Positions 49,765 to 60,579 of a stretch of DNA of 64,000 nucleotides are shown here, piece by piece (position 1 is the first letter of the stretch; the number at the start of each line of letters is the position of its first letter). The stretch is from Clostridiales bacterium (GTDB taxonomy: Bacteria; Bacillota; Clostridia; Christensenellales; CAG-917). Location of the stretch: positions 1-64,000 of the forward strand of contig CP091734.1 in assembly GCA_022009995.1 (NCBI GenBank). Reading direction: 5' to 3'. The notes under the pieces were generated by a model. That model did no database searches, had not been told where the DNA came from, and saw only the letters and a program-made list of their open reading frames with translations. Position numbers and translations under genes: made by a program.

Positions 49765-51961
49765 TTAAACAAGCGACTGCGGATTGATTTCCACAAAAAC
49801 CCACAGCCCGTCTTTGCCGCGATAGGCGTCGGCGATTTCGAAAATACGCTGTTTGACGGTTTCGAAATTCTGCGGTTTTATACGCATCAGAAGTTGGTAT
49901 CTGTACCTGTTCTGAATGCGGGTTACGGGTGCTTTCGAGCCTTTGTAATATATAAAGTCGGGCTTGAATTCTTCAAGCAGGACTTTCATTTTCTCGTTTA
50001 TGTTTTTTGCGGCGTCCATCGCCTTCCGGTCGGACGTCGACGTAATAAGGATACGAACTATGTTCGTAAACGGCGGGAATTTGGTGACTTCCCTTGTGTT
50101 TTTTTCTTTCAGATAAAAGTTTTTGTAATCGTACGAGGCGGCGTATCTGAAAACGTAATGGCGCGGCGTATAGGTCTGAATAATGACCTTTCCGCTTTTA
50201 CCCGCGCGCCCCGCGCGCCCCGCAACCTGCGTGATAAGTTGGAACGTGCGCTCGTTACTTCTGTAATCGGAAAGATACAAACTGAAATCGGCGTCCAGAA
50301 TCCCGACAAGAGTTACGTTCTGGAAATCGTGTCCTTTTGCAATCATCTGCGTGCCGACAAGCACGTCCGCTTCGCCCTTTGAAAACGCCGAAAGTATGCG
50401 CTGATGCGCCCCTTTCTCGCTTGTCGTGTCGTTGTCCATGCGTAAAACGCGCGCTTCGGGCAAAACTTTTTTGACTTCTTCCACGACGCGTTCCGTCCCG
50501 ATCCTGCCCTGACGGATGTTCGTCCCGTGGCATATCGGACAGCGGTCGATCATTTCGTATCGTTTCCCGCAGTAGTGGCATTTCAGTTGATTGTCTTCCT
50601 TGTGATAAGTCAACGAAACGTCACAGTCCTTGCACTTTAATATAAAGCCGCAGTCTTTGCACATTACGAAACTTGCAAAACCGCGCCTGTTCAGAAAGAT
50701 TATCGCCTGCTCTTTGCCGCAATCGTTTTTCTGAGCGCGTCTTTCAGCGACGTCGAAAACACGTCGCGATTGCCCGCGCGAAGTTCACGGCTCATATCGA
50801 CGACTTCCATTTCCGGAAGCAGCAGATTGTTTATGCGGTGCGGAAGTTCCAGAAGTTTATATTCGCCCTTTTCCGCCTTGTAATACGACTCCACCGACGG
50901 CGTCGCGCTGCCGAGAACAAGCGGACACGAGTTGTATCCCGCGCGGAACCCCGCAATTTCCACGGTGTCGTAACGGGGATTTCCTTCCGAAACGTAACTT
51001 CCGTCGTGCTCCTCGTCGATGATGATGACTCCGAGGTTTTCAAGGGGTGCGAATATCGCCGACCTTGCGCCGACGGCAACCGTCGCTTCGCCGCTTCTGA
51101 GCCTTCGCCATTCGTCAAACCTTTCGCCCTGCGACAACCCGCTGTGCAGTATCGCCACTTTGTCGCCGAATCTTTCCTTAAACTGCAAAAAGACCTGCGG
51201 CGTCAGCGAGATTTCGGGCACGAGCATTATCGCGGTTTTGTTTTTCGATAAAGCGTCCTCGATGCAGTGCATATACACTTCGGTCTTTCCGCTCCCGGTG
51301 ACGCCGTGCAACAAAAAAACGTGCCGGTGCCTTTCGTGATTTCGTCAACGGCTTTTTTTGCTGATCGGGGTTTAACGTCGGGCGGGATTTTTTTGCTTGT
51401 TGATAAGACTTCGGGCGTCCTTAATTTTTTTCAACCGAATAAACTTCGATATATCCGCAGTTTATGAGCGAATTTACCGCCGAGTTTCCGAATGTTTTCG
51501 TAAGATACGCTTTTTTTGACGTCGGAATTATCTTTCAGATATTCCACGCAGGCGCGTTGCTGTTTCGCGCGCGACGATATCGTGTCCAGAAAAGTATCCG
51601 CGTCACCCGAAAGTTTTGCGTACTCGACGTGAACGGGTTTTATCACTCCGCCGCGAAGTCCTGCCGGCAAAAACAGCCTTAACAGGTCGATATATCTTAA
51701 ATTCAGGCTTTTTGAAAAGTTGCGCATAAGCGCAATCATTTCGGGCGTGACCGCAACGAAGTCGTCAAGCGGCTTTATTATTTCTTTGATTTTGTCGGGA
51801 TAATCGGTTTTGTCCTTCACGCCGATGACGAATCCTTCCAGAGTGTTCTTCCCGAAAGGCACAAGGACGCGCTCGCCGACTTTCACGTCGTCGGGCATGA
51901 TATAATCAAAAATCTTATCCGTTTCGGACAAGGCTATGTCAACGATTACCTCCGCTATCAT
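49765..51961 (-). CDS. priA: Primosomal protein N' (replication restart helicase PriA)
   Basis: About 730 residues. N-terminal DNA-binding domain (AEVIVDIALSETDKIFDYIM, ERVLVPFGKNTLEGFVIG), Walker A LLHGVTGSGKTEVYMH, DEEH box in VIIIDEEHDGSYVS, LGSATPSVESY, and a Cys-rich zinc region (CKDCGFILKCKDC, CHYCGKR, CPICHG), then QVAGRAGRAGKSG. The frame breaks near 51490, 51340 and 50690. Its start ATG lies 3 bases after the coaBC stop. Confidence 0.94.
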
Positions 51962-51964
51962 TTA

Positions 51965-53145
51965 TCAAAGCTCGTGCATGTGGTCAAGAATGATTTCGGC
52001 AAGGCGGGATTTGGGCATGATGTCGTAGTCGTAAACCTTGCCCGCTTTGGTAATAATCGTGGCGATGTTGGTATCGACGTTAAAGCCCGCGCCCTCTTTC
52101 GTGACGTCGTTGGCAACGACCATATCGGCGTTTCGCGGCAAGTTTTTTCCTTGCGTTTTCGATAAGGTCATCGGTTTCCGCGCTGAAAATAATCAGTTTC
52201 CTGTCGCCTTTGACCGCGCCGACCGCTTTTGCGATATCCGGCGTTTTTTCAAGTTCCAGCGACAATTCTTTTGCCTTGATTTTGTGGATTGAAAAGTTTT
52301 TCACGCGGTAGTCGGCGGGAGCGGCGGCTTTTACGATGAATTCGTTTTCTTCGTAATTGTTCATTACCGCTTCCAGCATATCGCCGGTGGACTTTACCCT
52401 TATCACCTTTTCGAAAATATCGGGGATATCGACGCTCATTCTGCCGGCAATCAGCGTGACGAGTGCGCCGCGTTGTACCGCGGCTTCCGCGATTGCCATA
52501 CCCATTTTGCCGCTACTGTGGTTGGTGATATAGCGCACGCCGTCGATTTTTTCTTCGGTGCTGCCGGCGGTGATAAGCATTCTTACGCCTTCAAAATCCT
52601 GATTCGGCGTGAGAATGTCCTCGATTGCTTTCACGATTGTTTCGGGTTCAGCCATTTTACCTTTGCCGACGTCGCCGCACGCAAGTCGTCCGGAGATAGG
52701 CTCGATAATCTTATAGCCCTGCTTTAAGCCGCGCGATATTTTCCGTCGTATTTTCGTTTTCGTACATATTCGTATTCATCGCGGGACAGATAATTTTGGG
52801 TGCTTTGCACGCCATAATCGTCGTCGTGAGCATATCGTCCGCAATGCCGTTTGCGATTTTTCCGATGGTGTTTGCGGTTGCGGGCGCAACGACGAAAACG
52901 TCGGCGCGTTTCGCAAGAGCGACGTGTTCCACCTCGAAATCGAAATCACGGTCGAACAAATCGGTGATAACGCGATTGCCCGACAGCGTTTCAAACGACA
53001 GCGGTTGTACGAATTCGGTCGAGTGCGGCGTCATGATAACGATGACGGTCGCGCCTTTCTTTTTGAGCGAACTGACTATTTCGCACGCCTTATACGCCGC
53101 GATACAGCCCGTCACTCCCAAAACTACGGTCTTACCCTTTAACAT
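51965..53145 (-). CDS. coaBC: Bifunctional CoaBC (PPC decarboxylase / PPC synthetase)
   Basis: Joins cysteine to phosphopantothenate, then decarboxylates, in CoA synthesis. The N-terminal flavoprotein part has VVLGVTGCIAAYKACEIVSS, catalytic His in VEHVALAKRADVFVVAPATA and PAMNTNMYEN. The C-terminal CoaB part has MLITAGSTEEKIDGVRYITN, KAAAPADYRVKNFS and ADMVVANDV. The frame breaks near 52725 and 52155. The gene overlaps rpoZ at its start, as in Bacillus. Confidence 0.94.
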
Positions 53146-53341
53146 TTTGTTCCCTTACGATTTTTTGTTTGCCTTCGTAAATCTCACGGCAGGCAATGGA
53201 AATTGGTTTCTCGCCGGTTGCCTCGACGATGCCGGGCTCCTGTGCGACGATAGTGCGCGCGCGTTTTGCGACGGCGCAGGTCAATGCATATCTGCATTCT
53301 GCCTTTTTGATAAGTTTATCGATGGGGGGATATACCATCAT
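53132..53341 (-). CDS. rpoZ: RNA polymerase omega subunit
   Basis: A 69-residue omega: YPPIDKLIKKAECRYALTCA, the conserved VAKRARTI helix, and KPISIACREIYEGKQKI. AAGGAGG lies 8 bases before the ATG, and the start overlaps the gmk stop (ATGATG context). It is intact. The order gmk-rpoZ-coaBC is standard for Firmicutes. Confidence 0.95.
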   Translation of the reverse strand: MMVYPPIDKLIKKAECRYALTCAVAKRARTIVAQEPGIVEATGEKPISIACREIYEGKQKIVREQNVKG

Positions 53342-53952
53342 AACTTGTTACCTCCTTTTATTCTGGATAAAATTTCAATGCTGTTTTTTGTTCTTAAATT
53401 CTCGGCGCGGATAATCGCCAGAATATCGTCCGCCGCCCTTTCGACAAAGTCGTTGACGACGACGTAATCGTACAACGTTGCGTTTTCCATTTCGGACAGC
53501 GCGGCGTCGTGTCTTATCTTAAACGTTTCGGCACTCTCGCTGCCGCGTCCCGAAAGACGACTGCTGAGAACTTCAAGGTCGGGCGCGACAAGGAACATCA
53601 ATACCGCGTCGGGATAATGCGCCCTGACGTTTCTTGCGCCGACGGGATCGATTTCAAGAATGATATTCTTGCCGTTTTCAATCGCCTTTTCGACCTCCGA
53701 TTTCAGCGTGCCGTAATAGTTGCCGTAAGTTTCGGTGTATTCGATGAAAGCGTCGGCTTTTATAAGCGTCTCGAACTCTTCGCGAGATTTGAAGTAATAA
53801 TTGATACCGTCGACCTCACCCGCGCGCGGACTCCTGGACGTTGCCGACACGGAATACACGATTCTGTCGCTTTTCCTCAATACTTCTTGCAACACCGTGC
53901 CTTTGCCCGAGCCCGACGGACCCGACAACACGAAAAACGTGCCTCTTTTCAT
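53338..53952 (-). CDS. gmk: Guanylate kinase
   Basis: Phosphorylates GMP to GDP. 204 residues: P-loop LSGPSGSGKGTVLQEV near residue 9, SRSPRAGEVDGINYYF (GMP binding), YTETYGNYYGTLKSEV and IDPVGARNVRAHYPDA. It is intact. The ATG overlaps the remA stop by 4 bases. Confidence 0.96.
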   Translation of the reverse strand: MKRGTFFVLSGPSGSGKGTVLQEVLRKSDRIVYSVSATSRSPRAGEVDGINYYFKSREEFETLIKADAFIEYTETYGNYYGTLKSEVEKAIENGKNIILEIDPVGARNVRAHYPDAVLMFLVAPDLEVLSSRLSGRGSESAETFKIRHDAALSEMENATLYDYVVVNDFVERAADDILAIIRAENLRTKNSIEILSRIKGGNKL

Positions 53953-54209
53953 TCGTTTTCCTCCTTGCCTTTTGCCCTGTCGGTTATCGTTTCCGGCGTG
54001 AGTGCCGACAAAAACACAAAACCGTTGTCAAGTATTATGACCGTCCTGACCTTGCGCCCCGTCGATACGTCCAGAAGTTTTCGTTCTTCTTTTGCGGCGG
54101 CATAATGCTTTTTTGCCTGCGGATCGCCTGCCGCCAGCACCGCGATAACTCTGTCGAAGTTGACGTAGTTGTCGAAACCTATGCTTATCATGTTTGCGTT
54201 ATTCGACAT
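53949..54209 (-). CDS. remA: RemA-family DNA-binding protein (DUF370)
   Basis: An 86-residue homologue of Bacillus RemA, which activates biofilm matrix and osmoprotection genes. Characteristic stretch ISIGFDNYVNFDRVIAVLAA, then SGRKVRTVIILDNGFVFLSA. The ATG at 54207-54209 was chosen from the position of the family's start; the longer frame is antisense-free but unsupported. It is intact. Located between yloC and gmk, as in Bacillus. Matrix genes are not in the window, so its targets here are unknown. Confidence 0.88.
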   Translation of the reverse strand: MSNNANMISIGFDNYVNFDRVIAVLAAGDPQAKKHYAAAKEERKLLDVSTGRKVRTVIILDNGFVFLSALTPETITDRAKGKEENE

Positions 54210-55074
54210 TTTGCACCTGCTCTCTGATTTTTTCGATTTCGTTTTTAAGGACAATGACGCGTTCCGTAATGCGGATATCGTTGCATTTGCTGCCGATCGT
54301 GTTGGCTTCGCGGTTGAATTCCTGCACCAGAAAGTCCATATTCTTGCCCATCGGCAAGTCGGCGTCAAGCATCTTCCTTAAATGGCCGCAGTGCGAGTTG
54401 AGCCTTGTGATTTCTTCGTCGATCGACACCTTGTCCGAATAAAAAGCGACTTCGTTCAGAAGCCTTGCTTCGTCGATTTGCACGCCGTTCAACGCTTCCG
54501 TGATTCTTTCTTTCAGTTTCTCGCGGTACGCGACGACCGTTTCGGGGGCAATCGACCTGATCTCGCCCACGGTGCTTTCGATGACGGACACCTTTTTCAG
54601 AATATCGTTTCTGAGTTTTTCGCCCTCGAACGCGCGCATCTTTTTCATTTGTTCGGACGCGCCAGACGCTGCCGACACGATAAGCGATTTCAACGCGTCT
54701 TCGTCTTCTTCGACGGTCTTCGTTTCGATTACGTCGGCGGTACGCATAAGCGCGGTAACCGTAAAGTCGTCCTGAACGCCGTACTTGTCGCAAAGAACGT
54801 CTTTGATTTTAAGATATTCCTTTGCGACTTCTTCGTTCACCGAAAGTTCGACGCCGTCGTTTTTCGTGTTTTCGTACGTAACGTATACGTCGAAGTGTCC
54901 GCGCTTGAAATTGTCGATAATAACGCGCCTTACCGCGTCTTCCGCAAACGACAAAACTTTGGGAAGTTTCACCGTGACGTCCAAAAACCTATGGTTGACG
55001 CTTTTCATCTCAACGGTGATTTTCCTTCCGTCGGACTCCGCCACGGACTTGCCGTAGCCGGTCATACTGTTCAT
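54199..55074 (-). CDS. yloC: YicC/YloC-family endoribonuclease
   Basis: About 291 residues. The signature start is MNSMTGYGKSVAESDGRKIT, followed by EMKSVNHRFLDVTVKLPKVL; the C-terminal domain has RLLNEVAFYSDKVSIDEEIT and FLVQEFNREANTIGSKCND. YicC in E. coli is a ribonuclease affecting small-RNA turnover. The ATG at 55072-55074 follows AGGAG. It is intact. The previous gene reads into it in the same frame only because of an error in that gene. Confidence 0.9.
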   Translation of the reverse strand: MNSMTGYGKSVAESDGRKITVEMKSVNHRFLDVTVKLPKVLSFAEDAVRRVIIDNFKRGHFDVYVTYENTKNDGVELSVNEEVAKEYLKIKDVLCDKYGVQDDFTVTALMRTADVIETKTVEEDEDALKSLIVSAASGASEQMKKMRAFEGEKLRNDILKKVSVIESTVGEIRSIAPETVVAYREKLKERITEALNGVQIDEARLLNEVAFYSDKVSIDEEITRLNSHCGHLRKMLDADLPMGKNMDFLVQEFNREANTIGSKCNDIRITERVIVLKNEIEKIREQVQNVE

Positions 55075-55106
55075 TTTGCACTCCTTTTCCGCATTTTGCG
55101 GGGATT

Positions 55107-56079
55107 TTATTTTATCAGGAGCAATTCGTCGGGGGCGGATTTCAGTCTTTCGGACTTGCCCACGCCGATTGCCGTAACCTCTTTTTTTACTGCGCATCGT
55201 GCCGATTACCGTCGCGTCCACGCCGTTATTTCTCAGCGCCTTCACAACTTTTTCGGGATCGGGTGTAACGATTAAAATGCTGCCGCTGCCGATAAGGCGC
55301 ATCGGCGACACGTCCAGGATTTTGCATATTTTTGCCGTAAGATGCGTCACGGGAATCTGGTCGGCGTAAATCATCGCGCCCAGCCCCGACGCTTCCGCAA
55401 GTTCGGTAACCGCGCCGAAAACGCCGCCTTCCGTAACGTCGTGCATGCAACTGACGTTATGCTTCCAGACGATTTTCGCGTCATCGACCACCGACACTTT
55501 TGCGATATATTCGCGCGCTTCGACAAGTTCTTCCGTCGTGAGTCCGTTTTTCAGAAGTTTGTCGGCGTGATCGTTTGCCATTATCGCCGTCGCTTCGATT
55601 GCGGCGGATTTCGTCATGACGATGCTGTCGCCCGCTTTTGCGCCCGAGGATTTGACAATCCTTCTTGTCGTGCCGAGCATCGTGCAGGAAACGACCATAC
55701 GATTGACCGCTTCCGAAAACTCCGTATGTCCGCCGACAATATCGACGCCGAGAGCCTCCGCCGTTTCGTGCGCTTCCTTCATAAATTTTCCGACGTCTTC
55801 GGCAGATGCAGTCGTCGGCGCGATTATCGTCAGAAGGCAACACAAAGGCGTGCCGCCCGACACCGCGACGTCGTTTGCCGACACCGTTATCGCAAGACGA
55901 CCGGCATTGTTGCCCGTCGCCGTGATGGGATCTGTCGTAAGAAGTAAAATTTTGGGGGTTCTGAGTGCCGCGCAATCTTCCGCAAGCCCCGCCGATTGCA
56001 GGATTTCCGGATTTTTCGCCACGGTTTTGTCGAATACGTATTTTTGAAGTTCCTGCGAAGTAAGTTTTCCTATTCTCAT
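55107..56079 (-). CDS. AIR synthase-related protein (HypE/SelD-like)
   Basis: About 323 residues of the PurM/HypE/SelD ATP-binding fold. Motifs: GLAEDCAALR and TDPITATGNNAGRLAITVSA (ATP/metal site), NDVAVSGGTPL, VDIVGGHTEF, HDVTEGGVFGAV, and IGSGSILIVTPDP. HypE proper ends in a Cys that carries the carbamoyl group; the corrected C-terminus here is SAPDELLLIK, without Cys, so a hydrogenase-maturation role is not supported. The frame breaks once near 55190. First gene of the yloC-gmk-rpoZ operon, where such a gene is not usual. The substrate is unknown. Confidence 0.75.
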
Positions 56080-56111
56080 AACAAAGCCCTCTCTTTTTAC
56101 GAATTATTAAT

Positions 56112-56140
56112 ATTTTAGCACAAGCGCGCTTTATTTACAA
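56112..56140 (-). promoter_or_regulatory. Promoter of the AIR synthase-yloC-...-DUF1292 operon
   Basis: On the minus strand TTGTAA - 17 bases - TAAAAT, 33 bases upstream of the first start codon. No strong internal terminator is seen for about 12 kb downstream. Confidence 0.7.
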
Positions 56141-56224
56141 TAAAATAAGTTATCTTTTGTTATAAAATTTACGTGAATTGCAAAGGTTTTTTTAAAAAAA
56201 CGCGACGATTTTCGCTTTGGAAAA

Positions 56225-56251
56225 AGAAAAAAACGCCGTTGTTTCGGCGTT
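56225..56251 (-). terminator. ligA terminator
   Basis: AACGCCG / CGGCGTT stem with a 6-base loop and a T-run on the minus strand, 29 bases after the ligA stop. Confidence 0.85.
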
Positions 56252-56279
56252 TTCATAAATATGTCAATATTTTTTTCGA

Positions 56280-58223
56280 TTATTCTTCAAGCATCCTTTC
56301 AAATTCGCTCTCGTCGATGATTTTCACGCCGAGTTTTTTCGCTTTTTCGAGCTTACTGCCGGCTTCTTCTCCCGCGATAACCAGATTGACCGCTTTCGAC
56401 ACCGACGACGACACTTCGCCGCCACGCTCCACAATAAGTCTTTCCGCCTCGCTTCGCTTATACTTTTGTAAACTTCCGGTAAGCACGGCGTTGATACCCT
56501 TGAAATTTCCGTCGTTCGTTTCGCGCGCGGACACTTTCACGCCAAGGCTTAAAAGAGCGTCTATTTCTCCAAGATTTTTCTTGTCGTCGAAGTACGCGCG
56601 GACGCCTTCCGCCATAATATCGCCAAAATCGTCGATGGCTTTCAAGTCGTCAATCCCGGCGTTTATCACGTTATTCAGCGTCTTAAACCTTTGTTCCAGC
56701 TGTTTCGCCGCTTTCTTCCCGATATTCTTCACTCCAAGCGCGTACAAGAAATCCGACAGCGCGACGTCCTTGCTTTTTTCAATCGCGTTTATGAGATTCT
56801 GCGCTTTCAGTTCCCCGAATCCGTCAAGCGTCATAAGGTCTTCTTTTTTGAGTTTATATAAATCCGAAAACTCCCTTACGTTCAGTTCGTTCAACAAAAG
56901 TTCTGCCGTTTTTTCGGAAAATCCGTCAATGTCCATCGCTCCTTTTTCTGCAAAATGCGTGAGCCTTTGCACGATTTGCGGGGCGCAGTTTTCGGTGTTC
57001 GTGCAGTACAAAAACACTCCCCTTTCCTCAACGGGCGCGCCGCAGTACGGACACACCGTCGGCTTTTCGATGTCGCGGCTTTCGCTCGTATGTTCGGCAA
57101 TCCCCAGAATTTCGGGAATGACGTCGTTACTGCGACGAATGAACACGCGGCTTCCGATTTTCAAGCCTTTCTTTTCATAGTCGGCAAAGTTGTTGAGCGT
57201 CGCCCTTTTCACGGTAACGCCCGCAAGTTCGACGGGATCGAGTATCGCAAGCGGACACAGTTTTCCCGTGCGGGACACCTGCCATACGACGTCCCTTAAA
57301 ACGGTTGTGGCTTCGTCCGCCTTGAATTTATATGCGATTGCCCACCTTGGGAATTTTTCGGTTTCTCCGAGAGCGTCGCGCTGATTTAAGTCGTTGACCT
57401 TGAAAACGATTCCGTCAATTAAAAAATCGAGCGCCGGGCGGATTCTCGACAACTCTTCGATCGCGTCACCGACGTCGTTTTCGTTTTTGCAGATTTTGAA
57501 ATAATCGCCGACCTCGAAACCTTGTTTTATCAAAAAGTCCTGCATGTCTTTCTGCGTTCTGAAATCGCCGCCGTAAACGTTGTAGCACATGACGTCCAAC
57601 CGTCTTTCGGCAGTAACTTTCGGGTTAAGATTCCTTATTGCGCCGGCTGCGCCGTTTCGGGCGTTTTTCAAAGGCTCGTCGTGCGTTTTGTTGTACTTTT
57701 CAAGCACGGAAAGGCGCATTATTCCTTCGCCCTGAATTTCGACGTGATTTTTATATTCGATAGTTAAAGGTACGTTTTTGATGGTTTTAACCTGCAAAGT
57801 TACGTCTTCGCCGACAAGTCCGTTGCCGCGCGTCGCCGCCGACACGAGCACTCCGTCCTCGTACGTCAGGTTTATCGTAAGCCCGTCGAATTTGTATTCC
57901 GCAGTGAGTTCGAACGGGGCGTTCAACGATTTTTCGGTGCGCGCGTACCAGCCCTGAAACTCCTCAAAACTCTGGCACTTGTCAAGGCTAAAAAGTTTGT
58001 GGGTGTGTTTGTATTCCTTAAACTCTTTCAATACGGCGTCGCCGACTCTGTGCGTGGGGCTGTCGGGCAAAACGAATCCCGTTTCCTTTTCAAGCGCGAC
58101 GAGCCTGTCGTACAGCCTGTCGTATTCGCCGTCCGAGATGACGGGACTGTCGAACTTATAATACCTTTCCGCGTGATAGTTGAGTTCTTTCACGAGATTT
58201 TGCATTTCTTCGAGAACGCTCAT
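56280..58223 (-). CDS. ligA: NAD-dependent DNA ligase LigA
   Basis: A 647-residue ligase, intact. N-terminal Ia domain with YYKFDSPVISDGEYDRLYDR, adenylation-site Lys in TAEYKFDGLTINLTY, ATRGNGLVGEDVT, OB domain RVFIRRSNDVIPEILGI, a four-Cys zinc finger (CPYCGAP...CTNTENC), helix-hairpin-helix repeats (LDGFGELKAQNLI, LGVKNIGKKAAKQL), and a C-terminal BRCT domain (GINAVLTGSLQKYKRSEAER). Its start overlaps the pcrA stop. Length is slightly below the usual 660-670. Confidence 0.97.
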   Translation of the reverse strand: MSVLEEMQNLVKELNYHAERYYKFDSPVISDGEYDRLYDRLVALEKETGFVLPDSPTHRVGDAVLKEFKEYKHTHKLFSLDKCQSFEEFQGWYARTEKSLNAPFELTAEYKFDGLTINLTYEDGVLVSAATRGNGLVGEDVTLQVKTIKNVPLTIEYKNHVEIQGEGIMRLSVLEKYNKTHDEPLKNARNGAAGAIRNLNPKVTAERRLDVMCYNVYGGDFRTQKDMQDFLIKQGFEVGDYFKICKNENDVGDAIEELSRIRPALDFLIDGIVFKVNDLNQRDALGETEKFPRWAIAYKFKADEATTVLRDVVWQVSRTGKLCPLAILDPVELAGVTVKRATLNNFADYEKKGLKIGSRVFIRRSNDVIPEILGIAEHTSESRDIEKPTVCPYCGAPVEERGVFLYCTNTENCAPQIVQRLTHFAEKGAMDIDGFSEKTAELLLNELNVREFSDLYKLKKEDLMTLDGFGELKAQNLINAIEKSKDVALSDFLYALGVKNIGKKAAKQLEQRFKTLNNVINAGIDDLKAIDDFGDIMAEGVRAYFDDKKNLGEIDALLSLGVKVSARETNDGNFKGINAVLTGSLQKYKRSEAERLIVERGGEVSSSVSKAVNLVIAGEEAGSKLEKAKKLGVKIIDESEFERMLEE

Positions 58224-60420
58224 AACAACCTCATATTCTTTGCGGCAAGCGCAACGACGAATTTCTTTATTCCCAGATTTTCAAATTCTATACCGGCGAT
58301 GGTTTCGTTTCCGCTGCCCGACACCGACACGATTACGCCCGTGCCGAACTTGCTGTGTTCCACCTTGCGACCGACCGTGTACTCCGAAACGTCCACGGCG
58401 TTTGCCGCGGGACTTGCGGGTTTTGCGGCAGCCGCGCCCGTGTATGCGGGTTTGAACGTTGATTTGCTCGGACTGCGGCGTTTGCGGCGTTTTTGCGGGA
58501 ACGTTTCCGATAAGTTCCTGCACGAAACGACTGCGCAGATTGTTCTGTCGCTGGTTGAATCTGAACCTGCACCTTGACGACGACACGTACAACCGTTCCT
58601 TCGCGCGGGTTATCGCGACGTACATAAGACGGCGTTCTTCTTCGATATTATCGTCGCTTTCGATGACGGCGTGCGACGACGGGAAAATGTTTTCTTCCAG
58701 CGCAACGATAAACACGACGGGGAATTCAAGCCCTTTTACGGCGTGTATCGTCGCAAGCGTAACGCTGTTGCTGTCGTCGATTTCGTCGGCGTCCGAGATA
58801 AGCGCGACCATTCTCAAAAAGTCTTCAATGGTTTTCCCGGGGTTGTCCTTTCTGAAAAGGTTGACGGCGGACACGAATTCTTTCAGGTTTTCCACCCTGT
58901 CGGGTTCCGCCTCGTCCGCCTTATACATATCGAAAAGCCCCGACGCTTTCAGAACGTATTCCGAAAAAGCGACGGCGTCCGATTTCCCCGCGGCGTCGAT
59001 AAGACCAAGCCACAGATTTCTGAATCCGGCGATTTTTTGTTTGGTGCCGGCGTTGAGCCCGTCGACGTTTTCGATATTTTTCACGACGTCGAAAAGATGT
59101 GTGCCGTTTGCGCCCGCGCACTCGATAAGTTTTTGCACCGTCGTGTCGCCGATGCCGCGACGGGGTACGTTGATTATCCTTGCCGCGCTTTCGTTGTCAA
59201 ACGGGTTTATCGCAATGCGAAGATAACACAAAAGTTCCTTGATTTCTTTCCTTTCGTAAAACCTTATGCCGCCGTAAACGCGGTATGGCATATTGTAAAG
59301 CGTCAAGGCTTCTTCAAATTGACGGGAGAGCGAGTTCGCGCGCATTAAAATGGCGATGTCGCCGTAGTTGTATCCCGCAAGCGTAACAAGGTCGTTTATG
59401 TTGCGCATGACGTAGTCGACTTCTTCGCGGTCGTTGTAGGCATTGAACACTTCAACGCGTTTACCGCCTTCTTTCGTCGTTTTAAGTACCTTATCGAAAC
59501 GTTTCTTATTGTTTGCGATAACGCGGTTGGCGGCGTTCAAGATGTGCGCCGTACTGCGGTAATTCTGTTCAAGTTTATAAACTTTGGCGTCGGGGAAATC
59601 CTTTTTGAAATCAAGGATATTGCTGATTTCCGCACCGCGCCAGCCGTAAATACTCTGGTCCTCGTCGCCGACGACGAATATGTTGCCGTAGCCTTTCGCA
59701 AGTTGTCGGACAAGGCGATATTGAATTTTGTTGGTGTCCTGAAACTCGTCGACGTGGATATATCTGAAACGGCGTTGATAGCGTTCCAGAACGTCGGGAT
59801 TTTCATCGAAAAGTTTCACCGTGTTGATAAGCAAATCGTCAAAATCCATTGCGTTGTTGTTTTTGAGTTCCGCCTGATAAAGGTCAAAAAGGCGCAAGGT
59901 TTCTTTTTTTATTTTGCTTTCCCCTATGCACGCTTCTGCGTACTCCTTTGGATCGCGATTAAAACTTTTTATGCGTTTTATATGACCGTAATAGGTGTCG
60001 AAAAGTTTTGCGTTTTTCTCGTTATCGGCGTCCGACGGCGACTTCATAATGCGCTTTAATACGCGCGCGCATTCCGCCTCGGCATAGATACTGAAATTCT
60101 TGCCATAGCCGATTCTTTCGCATTCTCTGAACAGTATCTGGGCGCACATGCTGTGGAAGGTGCTTATCCATACTTCGCAACTTTCGCCCAGCATATTCGC
60201 GACGCGTTGTTTCATTTCGCCCGCGGCTTTGTTCGTGAAAGTAATTGCAAGTATGTTGTAAGGATCGACGTTCATATTTGACAAGGTAAGCGACGCGCGT
60301 CGTAAGTACGCGCGTTTTTCCGCTGCCCGCTCCCGCAAGCACCAAAAGCGCGCCTTCCGTATCGACAACGGCACGCCTTTGTTCTTCGTTCAGATTTTCA
60401 AGAATGGATAAATCGGTCAT
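58220..60420 (-). CDS. pcrA: UvrD/PcrA-type DNA helicase
   Basis: Superfamily 1A 3'-5' helicase, about 735 residues. Motif [19 protein letters not shown], motif Ia [13 protein letters not shown], motif II in [14 protein letters not shown], motif [16 protein letters not shown], motif [19 protein letters not shown], and motif [23 protein letters not shown]...[17 protein letters not shown]. The frame breaks near 60285 and 58450; the corrected C-terminal tail ends [17 protein letters not shown]. pcrA-ligA adjacency is typical of Firmicutes. Confidence 0.95.
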
Positions 60421-60427
60421 AGGAACG

Positions 60428-60456
60428 ATTATATCATAATTCCCGTCTTAAAACAA
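60428..60456 (-). promoter_or_regulatory. Promoter of pcrA-ligA
   Basis: On the minus strand TTGTTT - 17 bases - TATAAT, only about 8 bases before the pcrA ATG, so the transcript would have a very short leader or none. Confidence 0.65.
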
Positions 60457-60526
60457 ATGTTTTAAGGTATGCCGACAGATAATAATACAAACGTTGCCAA
60501 AACGTCGAATTATCCGCTTTCAAAAC

Positions 60527-60550
60527 AAAAACGCCGTCGCTTTCGCGGCG
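60527..60550 (-). terminator. Terminator of the unknown 110-residue gene
   Basis: CGCCG...CGGCG hairpin (60532-60550) with a T-run on the minus strand. Confidence 0.65.
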
Positions 60551-60579
60551 GACGTCTTCTTCCATTTCCCCAATAATTC

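Noticed and set aside
54199..56079. Single 626-residue fusion of AIR synthase and YloC
   Set aside because: The AIR synthase C-terminus is restored in another frame with a stop at 55107, and yloC has its own AGGAG and canonical start. The fusion is an artefact of one indel.
55107..56079. hypE for NiFe-hydrogenase maturation
   Set aside because: The corrected C-terminus lacks the essential Cys, no other hyp genes are nearby, and [FeFe]-hydrogenases use HydEFG instead.
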